Assembly: GCA_048268485.1 (NCBI GenBank)
Contig: JBLWVL010000001.1
Span: 94,876 to 158,875 of the forward strand
Source of the DNA: Oceanospirillum sp048268485
GTDB lineage: Bacteria > Pseudomonadota > Gammaproteobacteria > Pseudomonadales > Halomonadaceae
Direction: 5' to 3'
Length of the DNA: 64,000 nucleotides
Shown here: piece by piece, positions 34,519-43,770 of the stretch
Position numbering within the stretch: the stretch's first letter is position 1
Layout of the letters: every line of letters starts with the position of its first letter
Program-made: the position numbers and the translations under genes
The notes under the pieces: model-generated
Database searches by the model: none
Told to the model about the DNA's origin: nothing
What the model saw: only the letters and a program-made list of their open reading frames with translations

Positions 34519-34627
34519 ATTTTTAGTCCCTATTCAGCCATGCCCTCTTAGATGAGGATCGAATATCGTCCTGCATAAAAGTTATTAAGGGAAATGAGTT
34601 TTGTGAATAGGCGTGATTCGCCAGAAT

Positions 34628-34664
34628 AAAAAAGCCCCGATATGCGTTTATCGGGGCTTTTATT
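34628..34664. terminator. Terminator after pfp
   Basis: The long stem taaaagccccgata / tatcggggctttta with a short loop lies 32 bases after the pfp stop on the minus strand. Its symmetry lets it work in both directions. Confidence 0.87.
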
Positions 34665-34695
34665 TCAGTGCTAAAGCGTGTTGTCGATTATGATA

Positions 34696-35961
34696 TTACG
34701 CTTTAAATTCCGGCAGTTTCTTCTCTGCCAGCTGATGACGCAGGCGAACATAAGTTGGCAGGCCGGTTTTTTCGTCGTATGGCAGCTCGGCTTCACCGCG
34801 GATCAGAGGTTCCAGATACTCGCGGCAGGCTTCGGTGATACCAAAACCGTCTTCAGTGATAAAGTCCCGTGGCATAAACTTCTCAACGTTAGCGACTTTA
34901 TCCAGTGGTGCTTCTTCAATCACCCATTCAAACGGCGCATTGTTCTTACGGATAATCGCTGGCATTACTGCATTTTTACCGGCTACCGCCATTTCAACAG
35001 CTGCCTGGCCTACGGCATAAGCCTGCTCAACGTCCGTTTTGGAAGAGATATGACGAGCCGCGCGCTGCAGGTAATCGGCAACTGCCCAGTGATATTTGTA
35101 ACCCAGATCTTCACGAACCATATTCGCCAGTGTCGGCGCTACGCCACCCAGCTGAGTGTGGCCGAAGGCATCTTTGGTGCCGGCGTCTGCAATGAAGGTG
35201 CCATCTGCGTAGTGTGCTCCTTCAGAAACCACGATCACACAGTAGCCGTTGTCTTTAACGCTCTGATCGACTTTTTTCATGAAGGCTTCACGGTCGAAAG
35301 CGATCTCAGGGAAGATAATGATATGTGGCGGTTGACCTTCTGCCTGCTGTGCCAGACCACCCGCGGCTGCGATCCAGCCGGCGTGACGCCCCATAACTTC
35401 AAGGATAAACACCTTGGTGGAGGTTTCGCACATCGATTGGATATCCAGACCGGCTTCCATGGTGGATAGTGCGATGTACTTGGCTACAGAACCAAAACCC
35501 GGGCAGGTATCTGTGATTGGCAGGTCGTTATCCACCGTCTTAGGAACGTGGATCGCTTTGATCGGGTAGCCCAGTTTCTCAGAGATCTGAGACACCTTAA
35601 GGCAGGTATCCGCAGAGTCGTTACCGCCATTGTAGAAGAAGTAGCCGATATCGTGGGCTTTGAAGACTTCGATCAGGCGCTCGTACTGCTCACGGTGGGT
35701 CTCAATATCTTTTAACTTGTAACGGCAGGAGCCGAAAGCGCCACCCGGAGTGTGACGCAGAGCGGCAACGTCCTGCTCAGAGATCGCATTAGTATCGATC
35801 AGCTCTTCAACCAGCGCACCGATGATGCCGTTCTGACCGGCATATACGGTACCGATTTTGTCGCTGTGTTTACGTGCGGTTTCGATCACACCACAGGCAC
35901 TGGCATTGATAACTGAAGTCACGCCACCTGACTGGGCATAAAACGCGTTTTGCTTGCTCAT
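34696..35961 (-). CDS. pfp: Pyrophosphate-type 6-phosphofructokinase
   Basis: Phosphofructokinase of 421 residues that phosphorylates fructose-6-phosphate. TPGGAFGSCR and YNGGNDSADTC mark the phosphate-donor site: an aspartate sits where ATP-dependent enzymes have glycine, the usual sign of PPi use. PKTVDNDLPITDTCPGFG (core PKTVDNDL) holds the catalytic aspartates, and MGRHAGWIAA is typical. PPi use would make this step reversible. The ATG at 35961, with AGGAG upstream, is chosen; the frame runs 48 codons further upstream without family likeness. The donor is inferred from motif only. Confidence 0.88.
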   Translation of the reverse strand: MSKQNAFYAQSGGVTSVINASACGVIETARKHSDKIGTVYAGQNGIIGALVEELIDTNAISEQDVAALRHTPGGAFGSCRYKLKDIETHREQYERLIEVFKAHDIGYFFYNGGNDSADTCLKVSQISEKLGYPIKAIHVPKTVDNDLPITDTCPGFGSVAKYIALSTMEAGLDIQSMCETSTKVFILEVMGRHAGWIAAAGGLAQQAEGQPPHIIIFPEIAFDREAFMKKVDQSVKDNGYCVIVVSEGAHYADGTFIADAGTKDAFGHTQLGGVAPTLANMVREDLGYKYHWAVADYLQRAARHISSKTDVEQAYAVGQAAVEMAVAGKNAVMPAIIRKNNAPFEWVIEEAPLDKVANVEKFMPRDFITEDGFGITEACREYLEPLIRGEAELPYDEKTGLPTYVRLRHQLAEKKLPEFKA

Positions 35962-36293
35962 CTCTGAACTGGCTCCTGAGAGTCGTTGAGGTCTTAAAAT
36001 AGTGGCCATACGGGAGAGGATCAGATCCTTAGCCCGTCGAGTTTGGCCCCGAAAAATGTCGGCAATACTACTTGAATTTGGCCTCTTTTGCATGGCTGTG
36101 GGCAAGTTTTTTCATGCTTTGCAGATATAGGCTTTGTAAGCACCTGTTTTAAGGTTGGTATTCTGAAATCATCACTATTTAGTTACAGGCTAATTCTGTT
36201 GGGCAAGACGTCTTCTCATGCTAATCTTCTCTGAATTTTTTCCGGCGCGTGTCAGAGGTCTCAGGCACGACCTAAATGCTTTAGGGAGTTTTT
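35962..36293. other. Divergent promoter region, pfp and mpl
   Basis: About 330 bases between two divergent genes. It should hold promoters for both. The part at 36120-36240 is AT-rich with TATTCT-like -10 candidates. I saw no strong repeat or hairpin. Confidence 0.45.
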
Positions 36294-37682
36294 ATGCACC
36301 TGCATATTCTGGGTATCTGCGGAACCTTTATGGGCAGTCTGGCGATTCTGGCCCGGGAGTTGGGTTATAAAGTGACGGGCTCGGATGCTAATGTCTATCC
36401 GCCCATGAGCACCCAGCTGGAAGAGCAGGGCATCGAAATTACTCAGGGCTTTTCTCCTGAACAACTGGAACCAGCGCCGGATCTGGTGATTGTCGGTAAT
36501 GCCATGAGCCGTGGCAATCCGGCGGTGGAAGCTGTGTTGAATAAGGGGATTCCCTACACCTCAGGCCCTCAGTGGCTGTCTGAGCACGTACTGAAAGACA
36601 AATGGGTGATGGCGGTTTCCGGCACTCATGGTAAAACCACCACCACCAGTATGCTGGCGCAGATATTAGACTATGCCAACATGGCACCGGGCTTTCTGGT
36701 GGGTGGGGTGCCGGAAAATTTCGGTATTTCCGCGCGTTTGGGTGAGACACCTTTTTTTGTGATTGAAGCGGATGAGTATGACTCAGCGTTTTTTGATAAG
36801 CGCTCCAAGTTTGTTCACTACCGTCCGCGCACCTTGATTATGAATAATCTTGAGTTTGATCACGCCGATATCTTCCCGGATCTGGCCGCTATTCAGCGTC
36901 AGTTTCATCACCTGGTACGGACTGTACCCTCTGAAGGTCTGATTGTTTATGCGGACTGCAAGCCCTTGAACGGTGTTTTGGAACAGGGTTGCTGGACGCC
37001 GACGCAGATGATCAAAGCACATTCCGGCAAAGCGGGCTGGTCTGCTCGTATGCTGCGTGAAGATGGCAGTCGTTTTAAGGTGCTGCTGGATGGCGAAGAC
37101 GTAGCTGAAGTCCGTTGGTCACTTTCCGGGCAGCATAATGTTGCCAATGCTGTAGCCGCTATCGTGGCTGCCCGGCATGTGGGAGTGACACCTGAGATTG
37201 CCGCTCAGGCGCTGGCGGAATTCCGTAACGTGAAGCGCCGCATGGAGCTGCGTGGTGAAGAGAAGGGGGTTAAGGTTTACGATGATTTTGCTCACCATCC
37301 CACGGCCATCAATACCACCCTGGAAGGGGCAAAAGCCCAGCTGGCGCTGGACCCGCACCTGCAGGAGGGTGAAGGTCGTATTCTGGCGGTGATTGAGCCT
37401 CGCTCTAATACGATGCGCCTGGGAACACTGCAGTCCCAGTTGATCGATTGTACTCAACATGCCGATGAAGCCTTCTGGTATCAGCCACCGGGCCTGGACT
37501 GGAACCTTGGCTCTGTTGTTGCTAATGCACCGGTTCCTTCTGAGTTGGTAGGCGACCTGGAACACCTGATTGTTCGGCTGGTCGAAGCCAGTCGTCCCGG
37601 GGATCGTATCGTCGTGATGAGTAATGGTGGCTTTGGTGGTATTCATCAGAAGCTGCTGGATGCTTTAGCGATTAAGTCCTGA
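36294..37682 (+). CDS. mpl: Murein tripeptide ligase Mpl
   Basis: Peptidoglycan recycling enzyme that joins UDP-MurNAc to the L-Ala-gamma-D-Glu-meso-Dap tripeptide. The 462-residue Mur ligase starts MHLHILGICGTFMGSLA with the Mpl-type first Rossmann loop, then has the ATP P-loop SGTHGKTTTTSML, the central EADEYDSAFFDKRSKF and the C-terminal YDDFAHHPTAI. The GTFMGSLA loop separates it from MurC. Together with MurA in the window it serves cell-wall precursor supply. ubiX follows 225 bases later, as in Pseudomonas. Confidence 0.95.
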   Translation: MHLHILGICGTFMGSLAILARELGYKVTGSDANVYPPMSTQLEEQGIEITQGFSPEQLEPAPDLVIVGNAMSRGNPAVEAVLNKGIPYTSGPQWLSEHVLKDKWVMAVSGTHGKTTTTSMLAQILDYANMAPGFLVGGVPENFGISARLGETPFFVIEADEYDSAFFDKRSKFVHYRPRTLIMNNLEFDHADIFPDLAAIQRQFHHLVRTVPSEGLIVYADCKPLNGVLEQGCWTPTQMIKAHSGKAGWSARMLREDGSRFKVLLDGEDVAEVRWSLSGQHNVANAVAAIVAARHVGVTPEIAAQALAEFRNVKRRMELRGEEKGVKVYDDFAHHPTAINTTLEGAKAQLALDPHLQEGEGRILAVIEPRSNTMRLGTLQSQLIDCTQHADEAFWYQPPGLDWNLGSVVANAPVPSELVGDLEHLIVRLVEASRPGDRIVVMSNGGFGGIHQKLLDALAIKS

Positions 37683-37738
37683 GTGCGTAAAATAGAGTGA
37701 CATCCGCAAAAATGGCTTCGACTAAGATTCATTATCCA

Positions 37739-37788
37739 CGGGTGCACTGAGTCACGATGACGATCGTAAAAGGGTTGTCGTGCACTCG
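37739..37788. repeat. Inverted repeat between mpl and ubiX
   Basis: The arms cgggtgcac (37739-37747) and gtgcactcg (37780-37788) pair over 9 positions with one G-U, around a 32-base loop that holds the palindrome acgatcgt. No T-run follows. It could be a terminator remnant or an RNA element upstream of ubiX. Confidence 0.4.
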
Positions 37789-37907
37789 GGGCTGCTTTTG
37801 CCGTTGATGTTATTCTTGTCTTTCCGGTTTACCGGATATAACGACAGTTATAGCCTCGCGGTAATCGTAGCCCCGTTTATTTTGTTCTTTCTATTTAAGA
37901 GTCTTAT

Positions 37908-38570
37908 ATGAGTCATCCCGAACAGCCTTCTAATGATTCCTCCGTGTGTTCCTCTGCAGCTTTAAGCGCCGATAAGCGCGTGACGGTTGCCCTGACCGGT
38001 GCTTCCGGTGCTCAGTACGGGATCCGCCTGATCGAGTGTCTGGTGGCGCTGGGCTGTGAGGTTTCTGTGATGATCTCCAAAGCGGCTCAGGTCGTGATTG
38101 CGACTGAGACAGAAGAGCGTTTTCCTTCCGCCAGCGATAAGCTGCAGGCCTATCTGGTGGCGCGCTTTAAGGCAGAGCCCTGGCAGATTAAAGTCTATGG
38201 CCGGGAGAACTGGATGGCACCGGTGGCTTCCGGCTCCGGTGCGCCGCATAAGATGGTGGTTTGCCCGTGCTCTACTGGCACTTTGTCTGCTATCGCTACT
38301 GCCGCCAGTAATAACCTGATTGAGCGTGCAGCTGATGTGGCTCTTAAAGAGCGTCGCCAGTTAATTCTGGTTCACAGAGAGGCGCCTTATCATGAAGTGC
38401 ATCTTCAGCATATGCTGACCCTGACTCGCATGGGAGCTCTGGTGATGCCAGCCAGCCCCGGTTTTTATCATAACCCGCAACGCATTGAAGATATGGTGGA
38501 CTTTATCGTCGCCCGTATTCTGGATCAGCTGGGTTTTGAGCAGACGCTGATGCCCAGGTGGGGGGAGTAG
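37908..38570 (+). CDS. ubiX: Flavin prenyltransferase UbiX
   Basis: Makes prenylated FMN, the cofactor that UbiD needs in ubiquinone synthesis. The 220-residue protein has the flavin loop TGASGAQYGIRL near its start, then CSTGTLSAIATAASNNLIERA (core CSTGTLSAIA) and the closing EAPYHEVHLQHML and MPASPGFYHNP motifs. It carries about 23 extra N-terminal residues, rich in Ser, compared with E. coli UbiX; an internal start is possible but no better ribosome site was seen. No ubiD is in the window. Confidence 0.94.
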   Translation: MSHPEQPSNDSSVCSSAALSADKRVTVALTGASGAQYGIRLIECLVALGCEVSVMISKAAQVVIATETEERFPSASDKLQAYLVARFKAEPWQIKVYGRENWMAPVASGSGAPHKMVVCPCSTGTLSAIATAASNNLIERAADVALKERRQLILVHREAPYHEVHLQHMLTLTRMGALVMPASPGFYHNPQRIEDMVDFIVARILDQLGFEQTLMPRWGE

Positions 38571-38690
38571 CTCCGGTCTCTGCGGGGTGGTAAAGGCCCT
38601 TCAAATCTCCTCAGGAAACAGGAATGTGTGAGCATGGGAGAATGACGGGCTCGATTTAGGCTAGGGCTGGGGATCGGGCTCTTTGCCAGC

Positions 38691-39551
38691 TTAGGTTTGC
38701 TTCTTGCTTAACGTCTCGTTAACCGCTGCAGCGATAATCAGGCTACCGCCAATTAATGTCATGGTTTCTGCCTGTTCACCCAGAATCAGGAAGGCCAGCA
38801 GGGCCCCGTAAACCGGCTGTAGGCAGGAGATCAGGCTGATACTGGCTGCTTTAAGGTAACGCAGGCTGTTTGCCAGCAAGGTATGAGGGGCTGCGGTAAA
38901 TACCGTGGCCAGAAGGAAAAGCTGGAACCATTGTTCACCGGGCAAGGAAAGTACTTCATCGCTGACAAAAGGCAGCAGCATCAAAGCAACCAACAGGGAT
39001 TGCCAGCCCATTGTCAGTAAGGGGCTATACTGGCTGTAATACTTTTTCATAAAAAGGTTGCGTAGGGTAAAGAGAAATGCAGAAATTACGCCCCAGAAAA
39101 CACCTAAAGCAATCGGGTCATCCGGATTCAGTGATGGCGTCATCAGTGTAATACCTGCAACCACCAAAAGTGCGGCAAACAGATCTTTTCCTTTGAGACG
39201 AACCCGGTCAAAGACTGGCTCCAGAAGTACGGTCATCACCGGAAAGGTGAATAGTGCGAGAATACCCACGGTTACCCCGGCAATTTGCATCGAGTGAAAG
39301 TAGGTCACCCAATGCAGCCCCATCAGAACCGATAGTCCTAAAATCCCCAGATTATGCCGCGAGTGCTCAAAACTGAGTGGGCGACCTCTCAGTTGCAGCC
39401 AGCCCAACAATAATACGCCGGCAATAAGACAGCGCCATGCCGTCATATCCAGCGCACTCAAATGGATTGTTTGAGAAAAAAGTGCCGTGCCGCCAAAAAG
39501 TAATAGGCCGCCGTGAAGGCTAAAAAGCCCTTTTAAATGTTCAGAGCGCAT
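38691..39551 (-). CDS. EamA/DMT-family membrane transporter
   Basis: Ten-helix DMT protein of 286 residues with two EamA repeats (about 8-135 and 145-278). SALDMTAWRCLIAGVLLLG and ITVGILALF-type segments (here GVTVGILALFTFPVM) mark repeat one; KAASISLISCLQPVYGALLAF marks repeat two, read here as SLISCLQPVYGALLAF. The substrate is unknown. Its start overlaps the stop of the upstream GGDEF-like gene by 11 bases, so the two are translationally coupled and form a three-gene unit with 40499-41449. Confidence 0.83.
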   Translation of the reverse strand: MRSEHLKGLFSLHGGLLLFGGTALFSQTIHLSALDMTAWRCLIAGVLLLGWLQLRGRPLSFEHSRHNLGILGLSVLMGLHWVTYFHSMQIAGVTVGILALFTFPVMTVLLEPVFDRVRLKGKDLFAALLVVAGITLMTPSLNPDDPIALGVFWGVISAFLFTLRNLFMKKYYSQYSPLLTMGWQSLLVALMLLPFVSDEVLSLPGEQWFQLFLLATVFTAAPHTLLANSLRYLKAASISLISCLQPVYGALLAFLILGEQAETMTLIGGSLIIAAAVNETLSKKQT

Positions 39552-40506
39552 TGTGAGCCCGCATATCCGGATCGGCTAAAGCACGTTCCATAAATTGATT
39601 GGATGTTTCGCTAGCCTGGAGTGTTACTGGGTTGAGGCCAAGGTCTCTTGCAATAACCGACAGTGCAAAATGATCTTCCATCTGCTGTACCAGGCGTTCT
39701 TTCAAAACAATACAGCCATTAATGGATGTATTCGGCAGAAGTAATAAAAAGCTGTTATCACTCATTCGGTAAATTTCATCCCCGGTTCTGCCGACCTCTT
39801 CCATAATTTGAAATATTTTAATAAAAAGGTTACGTGTTTTGTATTCACCCTGGCGGGCTGTGAACTCTTCAATATTGTGGATCGTAAATAATAATGCTGA
39901 AAGGGGGCGTCGGGTTGCTTTTGCCCGGGAAACCTCAGCGACCAGGCGCTTGCTTAGCTGATTGGCAGAAAAGGCTCCTGTCAGGCTATCTTTACCACTT
40001 AGCCTTTCCAGTGTCTGTGTCTGGCTTTCCTGGGTATAGGCAAAGATAAAGCAGATACCGGAGAAAAGACTTAGGTTGATTGCAAGGTCAATCAGTATCA
40101 GAGGGTTAATCTGTTCCACGGCAAAAAATATAAACAGGGCGAAGAATAATAACAAACTAAAGGATGCTTGGCGGACTGGCAAAATGAAATAGGTCAGAAC
40201 CGGAACCATATAGAGCCATTGACGATAAAGAGGGTCGAACAGAGGCCCGCTGTTCAGTACGACTAAACCAAGCAAGATAAGCAGCGGATAAGGTGTGATA
40301 TCCTGGCTTTCATTACTCTGAAATAATCGGATAAGAGCCAGCACCAGAATAAAAGGGCTGGATAAAGCCGGCCAGAGAATCTGTTGATAATGGCCAAGCA
40401 TATAGTGATACCAAGCAATAACAGCCAGAACAAAAGCCAGAGAAAAATAGAGCCCCGCAGTGACTTTATCCCGCATTTTAGAAGTGTTTTGGCCCAGGTC
40501 AATCAT
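39541..40506 (-). CDS. Membrane protein with degenerate GGDEF domain (2 of 2)
   Basis: Protein of 321 residues: six or so hydrophobic helices (about 16-165), then a GGDEF-like domain (about 170-315). The domain opens with DSLTGAFS, close to the usual D-x-LTG entry, but the active-site GGDEF reads MSDNS (248-252), so diguanylate cyclase activity is unlikely. The ATG at 40506 is chosen; it overlaps the stop of the upstream gene by 8 bases. It may sense or bind c-di-GMP or act with its partner. No EAL domain is present. Confidence 0.8.
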   Translation of the reverse strand: MIDLGQNTSKMRDKVTAGLYFSLAFVLAVIAWYHYMLGHYQQILWPALSSPFILVLALIRLFQSNESQDITPYPLLILLGLVVLNSGPLFDPLYRQWLYMVPVLTYFILPVRQASFSLLLFFALFIFFAVEQINPLILIDLAINLSLFSGICFIFAYTQESQTQTLERLSGKDSLTGAFSANQLSKRLVAEVSRAKATRRPLSALLFTIHNIEEFTARQGEYKTRNLFIKIFQIMEEVGRTGDEIYRMSDNSFLLLLPNTSINGCIVLKERLVQQMEDHFALSVIARDLGLNPVTLQASETSNQFMERALADPDMRAHNAL

Positions 40507-41449
40507 ATAAATCCTGCTCGTTCTGAATATCGATAAAATCACTTTTCAGATAAAGGGGCGCATTGATATCCTGCTGTTCAGCAAAGGCGATCGCTTCCGA
40601 TGCCTTGTCCAGTAGCTCCTGTTCGGTTTCATGTTCTCCGGGAACAACCGCAGCCAGATGCATGCATTCATTGAAGTTGTTGTAATACTGGTAGCAGATA
40701 CTGAGGCTATCCCGAAAAGATCCGGAAGGGGTTAGTGCGATAAGATAGTCATCGACCCGGTAGAGACGATCAAAAGGGCGAAGAGCCTGATTTATCAGCT
40801 CTGACGTTTTGCGCAACGTCAGATCTGAGTGTTCCTGGCGGCCTTTGAAGCAGAGCAGAGACAGGCTGGTATTCTCCCGATCAGCCCGTGCGAGCTCCCT
40901 TGGCAGGTCATCCCGTAACTGTTGAGTGTTATAGGCGGAACTTTCAGCATCGAGACTGACCAGTTCCTGCAGATGCTGCTGCTTTTCTCTGTTGGTAAAT
41001 ATGAAGATACAGGCCACAGAGGTGGCCGACCAGAACAGATAAAGTACCTGAAGTCTTTCAATCCCGGCCAGTTGGACTGTTGTGGAAAGGTTGAAAATCA
41101 GTGCGTAACCTAATGTCAGCGTCAAAGCGGATTTAAAAGGCAGCAGGCTGAACAGGTAAAACGGCAATATATACGCCCAGTGAGCGGTCAGGATCACAGG
41201 AACCCAGGAACCTGCAATTGTGAATGTGGCGACCATCATAAGAATCAGCAAGGGGAGTATACGGGAAAGCTTCACCGGGAACGCGAAGTTATAAAGGCCC
41301 GTTATAAGAAGCGTCAGGCTAATTAACATCAGAGCTTCTCCAGCCTGCGGTAGTTGATTCAGATACTGTGTCCAGCCCAGTAGCAAGGTCGCAGCTCCGG
41401 CTAGGATAAAGTAAACGGCGTTCAGGCGTGCTTTGTACTTAGTGTCCAT
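40499..41449 (-). CDS. Membrane protein with degenerate GGDEF domain (1 of 2)
   Basis: Protein of 316 residues built like the next gene: about six hydrophobic helices (10-153), a short linker and a C-terminal region (about 165-300) with the strand pattern of GGDEF domains. Both the LTG entry (here SAYNTQQL) and the active-site loop (RLYRVDDYLIAL, 228-239, where RYGGDEF is expected) are degenerate, even more than in its neighbour. Catalysis is unlikely. First gene of a three-gene overlapping unit ending in the DMT transporter at 38691. Confidence 0.72.
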   Translation of the reverse strand: MDTKYKARLNAVYFILAGAATLLLGWTQYLNQLPQAGEALMLISLTLLITGLYNFAFPVKLSRILPLLILMMVATFTIAGSWVPVILTAHWAYILPFYLFSLLPFKSALTLTLGYALIFNLSTTVQLAGIERLQVLYLFWSATSVACIFIFTNREKQQHLQELVSLDAESSAYNTQQLRDDLPRELARADRENTSLSLLCFKGRQEHSDLTLRKTSELINQALRPFDRLYRVDDYLIALTPSGSFRDSLSICYQYYNNFNECMHLAAVVPGEHETEQELLDKASEAIAFAEQQDINAPLYLKSDFIDIQNEQDLYD

Positions 41450-41585
41450 TCGCGTATAGTTGCCAGTTCTGGAAATGAATACAGCGGATTATAACGGTTA
41501 CAGCCCTTAAAGGTAGGGGGGGTTCCAGATATTTGTTACAGGAAATCAGTCGTAGAGAATAAGAGCATCAGGGTTTACTAACACC

Positions 41586-42842
41586 ATGAATATCAAACAG
41601 TATATGCAGGAGATGGGACAAAAAGCCCGTCTTGCCTCACGCGCTATCGCAAAAGCCGATACCGGCTTAAAAAATAAAGCCCTTCTGGCCACCGCCGATG
41701 CCCTGGATGCGGCCCGACCGATACTGGTCGCTGAAAATGAAAAAGATCTGGAAAATGGGCGCAATAATGGCTTGGATAGTGCGCTATTAGACCGTCTGGC
41801 GCTGACGCCAAAAGTGATCGACACAATGATTGAAGGTCTGCGCCAGGTTGCGGCTTTGCCTGATCCTATCGGCGAAATTACCGATATGAATTTTCGCCCA
41901 AGCGGTATTCAGTTAGGCAAAATGCGTGTTCCGTTGGGTGTTATTGGCATTATTTATGAGTCCCGCCCTAACGTCACTGTGGAAGCGGCCAGTCTCTGTC
42001 TGAAGTCTGGAAATGCAGTGATACTTCGCGGCGGTTCTGAGGCTATTCATTCTAATCAGGCGATTGCCCGATGTATTGCTCAGGGGCTTGCGGCTGCGGA
42101 TTTACCGGCGGCCACGGTTCAGGTGGTTGAGACCACTGACCGCGCTGCGGTGGGTGAACTGATTACTATGCCTGAATTTGTCGATGTGATCGTACCCCGG
42201 GGTGGCAAGGGCCTGATTGAGCGGGTTAGTAAGGATGCGTCAGTGCCTGTGATTAAGCATCTTGATGGTATTTGCCATGTTTATATCGATGATCAGGCAG
42301 ACCTTGATAAGGCTGTTAAGATCGCCGTCAATGCCAAGACTCACCGTTATGGTACCTGTAATACAATGGAAACCTTGTTGGTAGCAGAGTCCGTTGCACC
42401 ACAGGTACTGCCTTTATTGGCTGAAGAGTATGCCGCAAAAGGTGTTGAGCTGAGAGGTTGTGAGAAGACCTGTGCGATTCTGGGCGCTGCCATTCCGGCG
42501 ACGGAAGAGGACTGGAGCACAGAGTACCTGGCTCCTGTGCTGGCGATCAAGATCGTATCATCTATGGATGAGGCGATTGAGCATATTAATGATTACGGCT
42601 CACACCACACCGATGCTATTGTTACTGAGAACTATACGCTGGCGCGCCGTTTTCTGGCCGAGGTGGATTCAAGCTCTGTTATGGTCAATGCTTCGACTCG
42701 CTTTGCTGATGGTTTTGAGTATGGGTTGGGTGCGGAGATTGGCATCTCAACTGATAAGATTCATGCTCGTGGTCCTGTCGGGCTGGAAGGCCTGACTTCT
42801 CAGAAATATGTTGTCTTTGGTGACGGGCATATTCGTACTTAA
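41586..42842 (+). CDS. proA: Gamma-glutamyl phosphate reductase ProA
   Basis: Second step of proline synthesis: NADPH-dependent reduction of glutamyl phosphate to the semialdehyde. The 418-residue protein has VPLGVIGIIYESRPNVTVEAA (core IYESRPNVT), LRGGSEA, VPRGGKGLIE and the catalytic cysteine loop RYGTCNTMETLL. proB is not in the window. It starts the long conserved plus-strand block that continues with nadD; the hairpin at 42860 separates the two. Confidence 0.96.
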   Translation: MNIKQYMQEMGQKARLASRAIAKADTGLKNKALLATADALDAARPILVAENEKDLENGRNNGLDSALLDRLALTPKVIDTMIEGLRQVAALPDPIGEITDMNFRPSGIQLGKMRVPLGVIGIIYESRPNVTVEAASLCLKSGNAVILRGGSEAIHSNQAIARCIAQGLAAADLPAATVQVVETTDRAAVGELITMPEFVDVIVPRGGKGLIERVSKDASVPVIKHLDGICHVYIDDQADLDKAVKIAVNAKTHRYGTCNTMETLLVAESVAPQVLPLLAEEYAAKGVELRGCEKTCAILGAAIPATEEDWSTEYLAPVLAIKIVSSMDEAIEHINDYGSHHTDAIVTENYTLARRFLAEVDSSSVMVNASTRFADGFEYGLGAEIGISTDKIHARGPVGLEGLTSQKYVVFGDGHIRT

Positions 42843-42859
42843 CAGCGTGTCTTTTGATC

Positions 42860-42889
42860 AACGGCAGACCTTTGAGTCTGCCGTTCTTG
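42860..42889 (+). terminator. Hairpin after proA
   Basis: A perfect 10-base-pair stem (aacggcagac / gtctgccgtt) with a 6-base loop lies 17 bases after the proA stop. The tail (cttgtat) is only partly T-rich, so termination may be incomplete, letting some transcription into nadD. Confidence 0.75.
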
Positions 42890-42924
42890 TATCTGTGCTG
42901 ATTCTATAGATTCTGAAGATTTTT

Positions 42925-43581
42925 ATGTCTGATAAACCTGATGTTATTGCTGTTATGGGTGGGACTTTTGACCCTGTTCATAATGGACATCTTCGCTCAG
43001 CTATAGAGCTGAAGCAGCTTTTGACACTGAATGAAATTCGTTTGGTCCCTTGTCATCAAACGCCGCATCGCGAACAACCCGGGAGAAGCAGTCGGCAGCG
43101 TCTGGATATGCTTACTCTGGCGGTTTCTGATGAAGAAGGGGTGTTTATTGATGATCGGGAGCTGCGTCTTGACCAGCCTTCTTATTCGGTTTTAACACTG
43201 CAGGGGCTTCGTGAGGAACTGGGCGACAGTACCATATTGTGTTGGGTTATGGGGATAGATGCGTTTGCGCATTTTACCTGTTGGCATCAGTGGCGGGAGA
43301 TTCTGACTCTGTCAAACCTGATTGTGATGACACGCCCGGGTTTTGAATTAAAACCGAACTCAGAAGAGAGTAGGCTTTGGCAGGAACGTGAAGTTAAGGT
43401 CTCTGATCTGCGTAAGTATCGGTTCGGCAAAATCCTGCCAGTAAGTCTGCCCTCACAGCTTGAAATTTCTGCAACGTATATTCGTCAACAGCTATCGTTG
43501 GGGCAATCGGTGCGTTATCTGTTGCCGGACTCAGTACTCGATTACATCAAATCCCATGATCTTTATGCCAAAGTAAACTGA
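42925..43581 (+). CDS. nadD: Nicotinate-mononucleotide adenylyltransferase NadD
   Basis: Adenylates nicotinate mononucleotide to deamido-NAD in NAD synthesis. The nucleotidyltransferase motif MGGTFDPVHNGHL stands at the N-terminus, with PCHQTPHREQPG, CWVMGIDAFAHFTCWHQW (core GIDAFAHF) and the closing ISATYIRQQL (the ISSTxIR motif). The 218-residue length is normal. It is the second gene of the proA-lipA block and precedes rsfS by 189 bases. Confidence 0.95.
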   Translation: MSDKPDVIAVMGGTFDPVHNGHLRSAIELKQLLTLNEIRLVPCHQTPHREQPGRSSRQRLDMLTLAVSDEEGVFIDDRELRLDQPSYSVLTLQGLREELGDSTILCWVMGIDAFAHFTCWHQWREILTLSNLIVMTRPGFELKPNSEESRLWQEREVKVSDLRKYRFGKILPVSLPSQLEISATYIRQQLSLGQSVRYLLPDSVLDYIKSHDLYAKVN

Positions 43582-43726
43582 TTCAACTGGTCTTTGGGGG
43601 TGTTTTTTTTGTCTGGAGTTAAGCAAGTGCCTCTTTTTACAGCATTGAGCATGAGTTTTTACAGAGAAATGAACATTAAGGCTACAAAGCTGCCCTAACT
43701 TGTAAGACAATTGCATTCTTATTTGA

Positions 43727-43757
43727 TTAATCCTGAATTCATCTGGTTAATCCTGAA
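43727..43757. repeat. Direct repeat with 20-base period upstream of rsfS
   Basis: The 11-mer ttaatcctgaa occurs at 43727-43737 and again at 43747-43757, exactly 20 bases apart (about two DNA turns), ending 13 bases before the rsfS start. The flanks are also similar. It could be a tandem binding site or a slippage duplication. Confidence 0.6.
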
Positions 43758-43770
43758 AATCTGAGGTCCT

